Source: Euonymus europaeus (Eukaryota; Streptophyta; Magnoliopsida; Celastrales; Celastraceae). From it: DNA of 64,000 bases. Positions 22,786 through 35,600 of the stretch are shown piece by piece (positions within the stretch are counted from its first letter, which is position 1; each line of letters opens with the position of its first letter). The notes under the pieces were generated by a model, which saw only the letters and a program-made list of their open reading frames with translations, was not told the origin of the DNA and ran no database searches. The stretch is from positions 17,797,001-17,861,000 of the forward strand of contig OY756966.1 in assembly GCA_963580455.1 (NCBI GenBank). Direction: 5' to 3'. Both the position numbers and the translations under genes were made by a program.

Positions 22786-24064
22786 TTGAGCAACTTCGGA
22801 CCATCAAAGTTGCTCGGGATAGACTTTCTATTGTTCTTCTATGTCAAATTTTATGAGTATAAGCTTCCCAAATTATTTCGATGCCAAAACACCAACTTTC
22901 TTTGACAAATGGACAAAACCGTTAAAAGCTCCTCCATAGAGAGAGTTGAGCAACTTCGGGCTGTGAAAGTTGCTCGGGATAGACTTTTTATTGGTCTTCT
23001 ATGTCAAATTTTACGAGTATAAGCTTCCTATATTATTTTGATGCCAAAACACCAACTTTCTACGACAAATGGACAAAACCGTTAAAAGCTCCTCCATATA
23101 GAGAGTTGAGCAATTTCGGACTATCAAAGTTGCTCGGGATAGAATTTTAATTGTTCTTCTATCTCAAATTTTACGAGTATAAGTTTCATGGATTATTTCG
23201 AGTCCAAAACACCAACTTTCTATGACGAATAGACAAAAATGTTAAAAGCTCCTCCATAGAGAGAGTTGAGCAATTTCGGACTATCAAAGTTGCTCGGGAT
23301 AGACTTTTTATTTTTCTTCTATGTCAAAGTTTACGAGTATAACTTCCTACATTATTTCGATGCCAAAACACCAACTTTCTATGACAAATGGTCAAAACCG
23401 TTAAAAGCTCCTTCATTGAGAGACTTGAGCAACTTCGAACTATCAATGTTGCTCGGGATAGACTTTTTATTGTTCTTCTATGTCAAATTTTACGAGTATA
23501 AGCTTCCTATATTATTTCGATTCCAAAACACCAACTTTCTTTGACAAATGGACAAAATCGTTAAAAGCTCCTCCATAGAGAGAGTTGAGCAACTTCGGAC
23601 TATCAAAGTTGCTCGGGATAGACTTTTTATTGTTCTTCTATGTCAAATTTTACGAGTATAAGTTTCAGAGATTATTTTGATGCCAAAACACCAACTTTCT
23701 ATGACAAATAGACAAAACCGTTAAAAGCTCCTTCATTGAGAGACTTGAGCAACTTCGAACTATCAATGTTGTTCGGGATAGACTTTTTATTGTTCTTCTA
23801 TGTCAAATTTTACGAGTATAAGCTTCCTACATTATTTCGATTCCAAAAAACCAACTTTCTATGACAAATGGACAAAACCGTTAAAAGCTCCTCCATAGAG
23901 AGAGTTGAGCAACTTCGGACTATCAAAGTTGCTCGGGATAGACTTTTTATTGTTCTTCTATGTCAAATTTTATGAGTATAAGCTTCCTACATTATTTCAA
24001 TGCCAAAACACCAACTTTCTATGACAAATGGAAAAAACCGTTAAAAGCTCTTCCATAGAGAGAA
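22786..24064 (+). repeat. 8-monomer HOR, broken third copy
   Basis: Follows copy 2 for five monomers, to about 23584 (with CGGGCTGTGAAAG and TTGGTCTTC). A monomer near 23266 has lost one base (GTATAACTTCC). After that the GAGACTTGAG monomer type alternates with others and the order no longer fits the 8-mer. Confidence 0.8.
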
Positions 24065-24703
24065 TTGAGCAACTTCGGACTATCAAAGTTTCTCGGGATA
24101 GACTTTTTATTGTTCTTCTATGTCGAATTTTACGAGTATAAGCTTTCTAGATTATTTCGATGCCAAAACATCAACTTTCTATAACAAATGGACAAAACCG
24201 TTAAAAGCTCCTCGATAGAGAGACTTGAGCAACCTCGTACTATCAAAGTTGCTCGGGATAGACTTTTTATTGTTCTTCTATGTCAAATCTTACGAGTATA
24301 AGCTTCCTATATTATTTCGATGCCAAAACACCAACTTTCTATGACAAATGGACAAAACCGTTAAAAGCTCCTCCATAGAGAGAGTTGACCAACTTCGGAA
24401 TATCAAAGTTGCCCGGGATAGACTTTTATTGTTCTTCTATGTCAAATCTTACGAGTATAAGCTTCCTATATTATTTCGATGCCAAAACACCAACTTTCTA
24501 TGACAAATGGACAAAACCGTTAAAAGCTCATCGATAGAGAGACTTGAGCAACCTCGGACTATCAAAGTTGCTCGGAATAGACTTTTTATTGTTCTTCTAT
24601 TTCAAATTTTACGAGTATGAGCTTCCTAAATTATTTCAATTCGAAAACAACAACTTTCTATGACAAATGGACAAAACCGTTAAAAGCTACTCCATAGAGA
24701 GAG

Positions 24704-24863
24704 TTGAGCAACTTCGGACCATCAAAGTTGCTCGGTGTACAATTTCCATTGTTCTTATATGTCAAATTTTATGACTATAAGCTTCCTAGATTATTTCGAT
24801 GCCAAAACACCAACTTTCTTTGACAAATGGACAAAGCCGTTAAAAGCTCCTCCATAGAGAGAG
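24704..24863 (+). repeat. Representative S-type monomer (160 bp)
   Basis: Differs from the common type across its middle: GCTCGGTGTACAATTTCC replaces GCTCGGGATAGACTTTTT, followed by TTCTTATATGTC and TTTTATGACTATAAGC. It contains the palindrome TGTACA. S monomers recur many times from here to about 62.3 kb and usually sit just before an R-type monomer. Confidence 0.85.
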
Positions 24864-25022
24864 TTGAGCAACTTCGGACCATCAAATTTTCCCGGGATAG
24901 ACTTTCTATTGTTCTTCTTTGTCAAATTTAGGAGTATAAGCTTCCTATATTATTTCGATGCCAAAACACCAACTTTCTTTGACAAATGGACAAAACCGTT
25001 GATAACTCCTCCATAGAGAGAG
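24864..25022 (+). repeat. Representative R-type monomer (159 bp)
   Basis: Diagnostic changes are ACTTTCTATTGTTC, CTTTGTCAAATTTAGGAG (one base shorter than CAAATTTTACGAG) and CTTTCTTTGACAAATGG. The one-base loss makes the type 159 bp. It is the commonest variant in the 26.7-28.2 and 31-32.5 kb runs. Confidence 0.85.
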
Positions 25023-28000
25023 TTGAGCAATTTCGGACCATCAAAGTTGCTCGGGATAGACTTTTTATTGTTTTTCTATGTCAACTTTTACGAGTATAAG
25101 TTTCCTAGATTATTTCGATGCCAAAACACCAACTTTCTTTGACAAATGGACAAAACCGTTAAAAGCTCCTCCACAGAGAGAGTTGAGCAACTTCGGACTA
25201 TCAAAGTTGCTCGGGATAGACTTTTTATTGTTCTTCTATGTCAAATTTTACGAGTATAAGCTTCCTACATTATTTCGATGCCAAAACACCAACTTTCTAT
25301 GACAAATGGACAAAACCGTCAAAAGCTCCTCCATAGAGAGAGTTGAGCGACTTCGGACAATCAAAATTGCTCGGGATAGACTTTTAATTGTTCTTCTATC
25401 TCAAATTTTACGAGTATATGCTTCCTACATTATTTCGATGCCAAAACACCACCTTTCTATGACAAATGGACAAAACCGTTAAAAGCTCCTTCATTGAGAG
25501 ACTTGAGCAACTTCGAACTATCAAAGTTCCTCGGGATAGACTTTTTATTGTTCTTCTATGTCAAATTTTACGAGTATAAGCTTCCTACATTATTTCGATT
25601 CCAAAACACCAACTTTCTATGACAAATGGACAAAACCGTTAAAAGCTCCTCCATAGAGAGAGTTGAGCAACTTCGGACCATCAAAGTTGCTCGGGATAGA
25701 CTTTCTATTGTTCTTCTTTGTCAAATTTAGGAGTATAAGCTTCCTAGATTATTTCGATGCCAAAACACCAACTTTCTATGAAAAATGGACAAAATCGTTA
25801 AAAGCTCCTCCATAGAGAGAGTTGAGCAACTTCGGACTATCAAAGTTGCTTGGGATAGACTTTTTATTGTTCTTCTATGTCAAATTTTACGAGTATAAGC
25901 TTCCTACATTATTTCGATGCCAAAACACCAACTTTCTATGACAAATGGAAAAAACCGTTAAAAGCTCCTCCATAGAGAGACTTGAGCAACTTCGGACTAT
26001 CAAAGTTGCTCGGGATAGACTTTTTATTGTTCTTCTATGTCAAATTTTACGAGTATAAGCTTTCCAGATTATTTCGATGCCAAAACACCAACTTTCTATA
26101 ACAAATGTACAAAACCGTTAAAAGCTCCTCGATAGAGAGACTTGAGCAACCTCGGACTATCAAAGTTGCTCGGGATAGACTTTTTATTGTACTTCTATGT
26201 CAAATTTTACGAGTACAAGCTTCCTAAATTATTTCGATTCCAAAACACCAACTTTCTATGACAAATGGACAAAACCGTTAAAAGCTCCCCCATAGAGAGA
26301 GTTGAGCAACTTCGGACTATCAAAGTTGCTCGGGATAGACTTTTTATTGTTCTTCTATGTCAAATCTTACGAGTATAAGCTTCCTATATTATTTGGATGC
26401 CAAAACACCAACTTTCTATGACAAATGGACAAGACCGTTAAAAGCTCCTCGATAGAGAGACTTGAGCAACCTCGGACTATCAAAGTTGCTCGGGATAGAC
26501 TTTTTATTGTTCTTCCATTTCAAATTTTACGAGTATGAGCTTCCTACATTATTTCAATTCGAAAACACCAACTTTCTATGACAAATGGACAAAACCGTTA
26601 AAAGCTACTCCGTAGAGAGAGTTGAGCAACTTCGGACCATCAAAGTTGCTCGGTGTACAATTTCCATTGTTCTTATATGTCAAATTTTATGACTATAAGC
26701 TCCTAGATTATTTCGATGCCAAAACACCAACTTTCTTTGACAAATGGACAAAGTCGTTAAAAGCTCCTCCATAGAGAGAGTTGAGCAACTTCGGACCATC
26801 AAAGTTGCTCGGGATAGACTTTCTATTGTTCTTCTTTGTCAAATTTAGGAGTATAAGCTTCCTAGATTATTTCGATGCCAAAACACCAACTTTCTTTGAC
26901 AAATTGACAAAATCGTTAAAAGCTCCTCCATAGAGAGAGTTGAGCAACTTCGGACTGTGAAAGTTGCTTGGGATAGACTTTTTATTGTTCTTCTTTGTCA
27001 AATTTAGGAGTATAAGCTTCCTAGGTTATTTCGATGCCAAAACACCAACTTTCTTTGATAAATGGACAAAGCCGTTAAAAGCTCCTTCATAGAGAGAGTT
27101 GAGCAACTTCGGACCATCAAAGTTGCTCGGGATAGACTTTCTATTGTTCTTCTTTGTCAAATTTAGGAGTATAAGCTTCCTAGATTATTTCGATGCCAAA
27201 ACACAAACTTTCTTTGACTAATGGACAAAGCCGTTAAAAGCTCCTCCATAGAGAGAGTTGAGCAACTTCGGACCATCAATGTTGCTCGGGATAGACTTTC
27301 TATTGTTCTTCTTTGTCAAATTTAGGAGTTTAAGCTTCCTAGATTATTTCGATGCCAAAACACCAACTTTCTTTGATAAATGGACAAAGCCGTTAAAAGC
27401 TCCTCCATAAAGAGAGTTGAGCAACTTCGGACCATCAAAGTTGCTCGGTGTACAATTTCCATTGTTCTTATATGTCAAATTTTATGACTATAAGCTTCCT
27501 AGATTATTTCGATGCCAAAACACCAACTTTCTTTGACAAATGGGCAAAGCCGTTAAAAGCTCCTCCATAAAGAGAGTTGAGAAACTTCGGACCATCAAAG
27601 TTGCTCGGGATAGACTTTCTATTGTTCTTCTTTGTCAAATTTAGGAGTATAAGCTTCCTAGATTATTTCGATGCCAAAACACCAACTTTCTTTGACAAAT
27701 GGGCAAAGCCGTTAAAAGCTCCACCATAGAGAGAGTTGAGCAACTTCGGACCATCAAATTTGCTCGGGATAGACTTTCTATTGTTCTTCTTTGTCAAATT
27801 TAGGAGTATAACCTTCCTAGATTATTTCGATGCCAAAACACCAACTTTCTTTGACAAATGGACAAAACCGTTAAAAGCTCCTCCATAGAGAGAGTTTAGC
27901 AACTTCGGACTGTGAAAGTTGCTTGGGATAGACTTTTTATTGTTCTTCTTTGTCAAATTTAGGAGTATAAGCTTTCTAGATTATTTCGATGGAAAACACC

Positions 28001-28371
28001 AACTTTCTTTGATAAATGGACAAAGCCGTTAAAAGCTCCTCCATAGAGAGAGTTGAGCAACTTCGGACCACCAAAGTTGCTCGGGATAGACTTTCTATTG
28101 TTCTTCTTTGTCAAATTTAGGAGTATAAGCTTCCTAGATTATTTCGATGCCAAAACACCAACTTTCTATGACAAATGGACAAAACCGTTAAAAGCTCCTC
28201 CATAGAGAGAGTTGAGCATCTTCGGACTATCAAAGTTGCTCGGGATAGACTTTTTATTGTTCTTCTATGTCAAATTTTACGAGTATAAGCTTCCTACATT
28301 ATTTCGATGCCAAAACACCAACTTTCTATGACAAATGGAGAAAACCGTTAAAAGCTCCTCCATAGAGAGAG

Positions 28372-31300
28372 TTGAGCAACTTCGGACTATCAAAGTTTCT
28401 CGGGATAGACTTTTTATTGTTCTTCTATGTCAAATTTTACGAGTATAAGCTTTCTAGATTATTTCGATGCCAAAACACCAACTTTCTATAACAAATGGAC
28501 AAAACCGTTAAAAGCTCCTCGATAGAGAGACTTGAGCAACCTCGTACTATCAAAGTTGCTCGGGATAGACTTTTTATTGTTCTTCTATGTCAAATCTTAC
28601 GATTATAAGCTTCCTATATTATTTCGATGCCAAAACACCAACTTTCTATGACAAATGGACAAAACCGTTAAAAGCTCCTCCATAGAGAGAGTTGACCAAC
28701 TTCGGAATATCAAAGTTGCCCGGGATAGACTTTTATTGTTCTTCTATGTCAAATCTTACGAGTATAAGCTTCCTATATTATTTCGATGCCAAAACACCAA
28801 CTTTCTATGACAAATGGACAAAACCGTTAAAAGCTCATCGATAGAGAGACTTGAGCAACCTCGGACTATCAAAGTTGCTCGGAATAGACTTTTTATTGTT
28901 CTTCTATTTCAAATTTTACGAGTATGAGCTTCCTAAATTATTTCAATTCGAAAACAACAACTTTCTATGACAAATGGACAAAACCGTTAAAAGCTACTCC
29001 ATAGAGAGAGTTGAGCAACTTCGGACCATCAAAGTTGCTCGGTGTACAATTTCCATTGTTCTTATATGTCAAATTTTATGACTATAAGCTTCCTAGATTA
29101 TTTCGATGCCAAAACACCAACTTTCTTTGACAAATGGACAAAGCCGTTAAAAGCTCCTCCATAGAGAGAGTTGAGCAACTTCGGACCATCAAATTTTCCC
29201 GGGATAGACTTTCTATTGTTCTTCTTTGTCAAATTTAGGAGTATAAGCTTCCTATATTATTTCGATGCCAAAACACCAACTTTCTTTGACAAATGGACAA
29301 AACCGTTGATAACTCCTCCATAGAGAGAGTTGAGCAATTTCGGACCATCAAAGTTGCTCGGGATAGACTTTTTATTGTTTTTCTATGTCAACTTTTACGA
29401 GTATAAGTTTCCTAGATTATTTCGATGCCAAAACACCAACTTTCTTTGACAAATGGACAAAACCGTTAAAAGCTCCTCCACAGAGAGAGTTGAGCAACTT
29501 CGGACTATCAAAGTTGCTCGGGATAGACTTTTTATTGTTCTTCTATGTCAAATTTTACGAGTATAAGCTTCCTACATTATTTCGATGCCAAAACACCAAC
29601 TTTCTATGACAAATGGACAAAACCGTCAAAAGCTCCTCCATAGAGAGAGTTGAGCGACTTCGGACAATCAAAATTGCTCGGGATAGACTTTTAATTGTTC
29701 TTCTATCTCAAATTTTACGAGTATAGGCTTCCTACATTATTTCGATGCCAAAACACCACCTTTCTATGACAAATGGACAAAACCGTTAAAAGCTCCTTCA
29801 TTGAGAGACTTGAGCAACTTCGAACTATCAAAGTTCCTCGGGATAGACTTTTTATTGTTCTTCTATGTCAAATTTTACGAGTATAAGCTTCCTACATTAT
29901 TTCGATTCCAAAACACCAACTTTCTATGACAAATGGACAAAACCGTTAAAAGCTCCTCCATAGAGAGAGTTGAGCAACTTCGGACCATCAAAGTTGCTCG
30001 GGATAGACTTTCTATTGTTCTTCTTTGTCAAATTTAGGAGTATAAGCTTCCTAGATTATTTCGATGCCAAAACACCAACTTTCTATGAAAAATGGACAAA
30101 ACCGTTAAAAGCTCCTCCATAGAGAGAGTTGAGCAACTTCGGACTATCAAAGTTGCTTGGGATAGACTTTTTATTGTTCTTCTATGTCAAATTTTACGAG
30201 TATAAGCTTCCTACATTATTTCGATGCCAAAACACCAACTTTCTATGACAAATGGAAAAAACCGTTAAAAGCTCCTCCATAGAGATACTTGAGCAACTTC
30301 GGACTATCAAAGTTGCTCGGGATAGACTTTTTATTGTTCTTCTATGTCAAATTTTACGAGTATAAGCTTTCTAGATTATTTCGATGCCAAAACACCAACT
30401 TTCTATAACAAATGTACAAAACCGTTAAAAGCTCCTCGATAGAGAGACTTGAGCAACCTCGGACTATCAAAGTTGCTCGGGATAGACTTTTTATTGTACT
30501 TCTATGTCAAATTTTACGAGTACAAGCTTCCTAAATTATTTCGATTCCAAAACACCAACTTTCTATGACAAATGGACAAAACCGTTAAAAGCTCCCCCAT
30601 AGAGAGAGTTGAGCAACTTCGGACTATCAAAGTTGCTCGGGATAGACTTTTTATTGTTCTTCTATGTCAAATCTTACGAGTATAAGCTTCCTATATTATT
30701 TGGATGCCAAAACACCAACTTTCTATGACAAATGGACAAGACCGTTAAAAGCTCCTCGATAGAGAGACTTGAGCAACCTCGGACTATCAAAGTTGCTCGG
30801 GATAGACTTTTTATTGTTCTTCCATTTCAAATTTTACGAGTATGAGCTTCCTACATTATTTCAATTCGAAAACACCAACTTTCTATGACAAATGGACAAA
30901 ACCGTTAAAAGCTACTCCGTAGAGAGAGTTGAGCAACTTCGGACCATCAAAGTTGCTCGGTGTACAATTTCCATTGTTCTTATATGTCAAATTTTATGAC
31001 TATAAGCTCCTAGATTATTTCGATGCCAAAACACCAACTTTCTTTGACAAATGGACAAAGTCGTTAAAAGCTCCTCCATAGAGAGAGTTGAGCAACTTCG
31101 GACCATCAAAGTTGCTCGGGATAGACTTTCTATTGTTCTTCTTTGTCAAATTTAGGAGTATAAGCTTCCTAGATTATTTCGATGCCAAAACACCAACTTT
31201 CTTTGACAAATTGACAAAATCGTTAAAAGCTCCTCCATAGAGAGAGTTGAGCAACTTCGGACTGTGAAAGTTGCTTGGGATAGACTTTTTATTGTTCTTC

Positions 31301-32675
31301 TTTGTCAAATTTAGGAGTATAAGCTTCCTAGGTTATTTCGATGCCAAAACACCAACTTTCTTTGATAAATGGACAAAGCCGTTAAAAGCTCCTTCATAGA
31401 GAGAGTTGACCAACTTCGGACCATCAAAGTTGCTCGGGATAGACTTTCTATTGTTCTTCTTTGTCAAATTTAGGAGTATAAGCTTCCTAGATTATTTCGA
31501 TGCCAAAACACAAACTTTCTTTGACTAATGGACAAAGCCGTTAAAAGCTCCTCCATAGAGAGAGTTGAGCAACTTCGGACCATCAAAGTTGCTCGGGATA
31601 GACTTTCTATTGTTCTTCTTTGTCAAATTTAGGAGTTTAAGCTTCCTAGATTATTTCGATGCCAAACCAACTTTCTTTGATAAATGGACAAAGCCGTTAA
31701 AAGCTCCTCCATAAAGAGAGTTGAGCAACTTCGGACCATCAAAGTTGCTCGGTGTACAATTTCCATTGTTCTTATATGTCAAATTTTATGACTATAAGCT
31801 TCCTAGATTATTTCGATGCCAAAACACCAACTTTCTTTGACAAATGGGCAAAGCCGTTAAAAGCTCCTCCATAGAGAGAGTTGAGAAACTTCGGACCATC
31901 AAAGTTGCTCGGGATAGACTTTCTATTGTTCTTCTTTGTCAAATTTAGGAGTATAAGATTCCTAGATTATTTCGATGCCAAAACACCAACTTTCTTTGAC
32001 AAATGGGCAAAGCCGTTAAAAGCTCCTCCATAGAGAGAGTTGAGCAACTTCGGACCATCAAATTTGCTCGGGATAGACTTTCTATTGTTCTTCTTTGTCA
32101 AATTTAGGAGTATAACCTTCCTAGATTATTTCGATGCCAAAACACCAACTTTCTTTGACAAATGGACAAAACCGTTAAAAGCTCCTCCATAGAGAGAGTT
32201 TAGCAACTTCGGACTGTGAAAGTTGCTTGGGATAGACTTTTTATTGTTCTTCTTTGTCAAATTTAGGAGTATAAGCTTTCTAGATTATTTCGATGGAAAA
32301 CACCAACTTTCTTTGATAAATGGACAAAGCCGTTAAAAGCTCCTCCATAGAGAGAGTTGAGCAACTTCGGACCACCAAAGTTGCTCGGGATAGACTTTCT
32401 ATTGTTCTTCTTTGTCAAATTTAGGAGTATAAGCTTCCTAGATTATTTCGATGCCAAAACACCAACTTTCTATGACAAATGGACAAAACCGTTAAAAGCT
32501 CCTCCATAGAGAGAGTTGAGCATCTTCGGACTATCAAAGTTGCTCGGGATAGACTTTTTATTGTTCTTCTTTGTCAAATTTTACGAGTATAAGCTTCCTA
32601 CATTATTTCGATGCCAAAACACCAACTTTCTATGACAAATGGAGAAAACCGTTAAAAGCTCCTCCATAGAGAGAG
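28372..32675 (+). repeat. 27-monomer higher-order repeat, copy 2 (4304 bp)
   Basis: Tandem copy of 24065-28371 with few differences. Examples are TTGACCAACTTCGG where copy 1 has TTGAGCAAC (near 31408), CAAGATTCC-type changes in an R monomer, and a 4-bp loss near 31665 (GCCAAACCAAC). The net length difference of 3 bp is small for 4.3 kb of repeat, which indicates a recent duplication. Confidence 0.92.
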
Positions 32676-35600
32676 TTGAGCAACTTCGGACTATCAAAGT
32701 TTCTCGGGATAGACTTTTTATTGTTCTTCTATGTCAAATTTTACGAGTATAAGCTTTCTAGATTATTTCGATGCCAAAACACCAACTTTCTATAACAAAT
32801 GGACAAAACCGTTAAAAGCTCCTCGATAGAGAGACTTGAGCAACCTCGTACTATCAAAGTTGCTCGGGATAGACTTTTTATTGTTCTTCTATGTCAAATC
32901 TTACGAGTATAAGCTTCCTATATTATTTCGATGCCAAAACACCAACTTTCTATGACAAATGGACAAAACCGTTAAAAGCTACTCGATAGAGGGACTTGAG
33001 CAACCTCGGACTATCAAAGTTGCTCGGGATAGACTTTTTATTGTTCTTCTATTTCAAATTTTACGAGTATGAGCTTCCTACATTATTTCAATTCGAAAAC
33101 ACCAACTTTCTATGACAAATGGACAAAACCGTTAAAAGCTACTCCATAGAGAGAGTTGAGCAACTTCGGACCATCAAAGTTGCTCGGTGTACAATTTCCA
33201 TTGTTCTTATATGTCAAATTTTATGACTATAAGCTTCCTAGATTATTTCGATGCCAAAACACCAACTTTCTTTGACAAATGGACAAAGCCGTTAAAAGCT
33301 CCTCCATAGAGAGAGTTGGGCAACTTCGGACCATCAAAGTTGCTCGGGATAGACTTTCTATTGTTCTTCTTTGTCAAATTTAGGAGAATAGGCTTCCCAG
33401 ATTATTTCAATGCCAAAACAACAAATTTCTTTGACAAATGGACAAAACCGTTAAAAGCTCCTCCATAGAGAGAGTTGAGCAACTTCGGACTGTGAAAGTT
33501 GCTCGGGATAGACTTTTTATTGTTCTTCTTTGTCAAATTTGGGAGTATAAGCTTCCTAGATTATTTCGATGCCAAAACACCAACTTTCTTTGATAAATGG
33601 ACAAAGCCGTTAAAAGCTCCTTCATAGAGAGAGTTTAGCAATTTCGGACCATCAAAGTTGCTCGGGATAAACTTTCTAATGTTCTTCTTTGTCAAATTTA
33701 GGAGTATAAGCTTCCTAGATTATTTCTATGCCAAAACACCAACTTTCTTTGACAAATGGACAAAGCCGTTAAATGTTCCTCCATAGAGAGAGTTGAGCAA
33801 CTTCGGACCATCAAAGTTGCTTGGGATAGACTTTCTATTGTTCTTCTTTGTCAAATTTAGGAGTATAAGCTTCCTAGATTATTTCGATGCCAAAACACCA
33901 ACTTTCTTGGATAAATGGACAAAGCCGTTAAAAGCTCCTCCATAGAGAGAGTTGAGCAACTTCGGACCATCAAAGTTGCTCGGTGTACAATTTCCATTGT
34001 TCTTATATGTCAAATTTTATGACTATAAGCTTCCTAGATTATTTCGATGCCACAACACCAACTTTCTTTGACAAATGGGCAAAGCCGTTAAAAGCTCCTC
34101 CATAAAGAGAGTTGAGCAACTTCGGACCATCAAAGTTGCTCGGTGTACAATTTCCATTGTTCTTATATGTCAAATTTTATGACTATAAGCTTCCTAGATT
34201 ATTTCGATGCCAAAACACCAACTTTCTATGACAAATGGACAAAGCCGTTAAAAGCTCCTCCATAGAGAGAGTTGAGCAACTTCGGACCATCAAAGTTGCT
34301 CGGGATAGAGTTTCTATTGTTCTTCTTTGTCAAATTTAGGAGTATAAGCTTCCCAGATTATTTCGATGCCAAAACACCAACTTTCTATGACAAATGGACA
34401 AAACCGTTAAAAGCTCCTCCATAGAGAGAGTTGAGCAACTTCGGACTATCAAAGTTGCTCGGGATAGACTTTTTATTGTTCTTCTATGTCAAATTTTACG
34501 AGTATAAGCTTCCTCCATTATTTCGATGCCAAAACACCAACTTTCTATGACAAATGGAAAAAACCGTTAAAAGCTCCTCCATAGAGAGACTTGAGCAACT
34601 TCGGACTATCAAAGTTGCTCGGGATAGAATTTTTATTGTTCTTCTATGTCAAATTTTATGAGTATAAGCTTTCTAGATTATTTCGATGCCAAAACACCAA
34701 CTTTCTATAACAAATGGACAAAACCGTTAAAAGATCCTCGATAGAGAGACTTGAGCAACCTCGGACTATCAAAGTTGCTCGGGATAGACTTTTTATTGTA
34801 CTTCTATGTCAAATTTTACGAGTATAAGCTTCCTACATTATTTCGATTCCAAAACACCAACTTTCTATGACAAATGGACAAAACCGTTAAAAGCTCCTCC
34901 ATAGAGAGAGTTGAGCAACTTCGGACTATCAAAGTTGCTCGGGATAGAGTTTTTATTGTTCTTCTTTGTCAAATCTTACGAGTATAAGCTTCCTATATTA
35001 TTTCGATGCCAAAACACCAACTTTCTTGGATAAATGGACAAAGCCGTTAAAAGCTCCTCCATAGAGAGAGTTGAGCAACTTCGGACCATCAAAGTTGCTC
35101 GGTGTACAATTTCCAGTGTTCTTATATGTCAAATTTTATGACTATAAGCTTCCCAGATTATTTCGATGCCAAAACAACAACTTTCTTTGACAAATCGACA
35201 AAGCCGTTAAAAGCTCCTCCATAGAGAGAGTTGAGCAACTTCGGACTATAAAAGTTTCTCGGGATAGACTTTCTATTGTTCTTCTTTGTCAAATTTAAGA
35301 GTATAAGCTTCCTAGATTATTTCGAAGCCAAAACACCAACTTTCTTTGATAAATGGACAAAGCCGTTAAAAGCTCCTCCATAGAGAGAGTTGCGCAACTT
35401 CGGACCATCAAAGTTGCTCGGGATAGACTTTCTATTGTTCTTCTTTGTCAAATTTAGTAGTATAAGCTTCCTAGATTATTTCGATGCAAAAACACCAACT
35501 TTCTATGACAAATGGACAAAACCGTTAAAAGCTCCTCCATAGAGAGAGTTGAGCAACTTCGGACTATCAAAGTTGCTCGGGATAGACTTTTTATTGTTCT

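Larger units (their letters stand above)
24065..28371 (+). repeat. 27-monomer higher-order repeat, copy 1 (4307 bp)
   Basis: The longest HOR unit in the window. It starts with a monomer carrying AAAGTTTCTCGGG and GCTTTCTAG. It includes several T-type monomers (CAACCTCGGAC, ATTTCAAATTTTACG, AGTATGAGC), each followed by an S type (GGTGTACAATTTCC). It ends with a long run of 159-bp R types (CTTTGTCAAATTTAGGAG). The length is 13 bp under 27 x 160 because of these one-base losses. Anchors repeat at exactly +4307, for example 24544/28851 and 24065/28372. Confidence 0.92.

Noticed and set aside
23266..23544. 92-codon open frame spanning nearly two monomers (similar ones at 20761, 22041, 25078, 29385, 45434 and 62035)
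   Set aside because: The peptides are translations of the monomer. The frame shifts by one at each 160-bp unit, so they end after one or two monomers. Identical peptides at 25078 and 29385 simply reflect the 4307-bp duplication.
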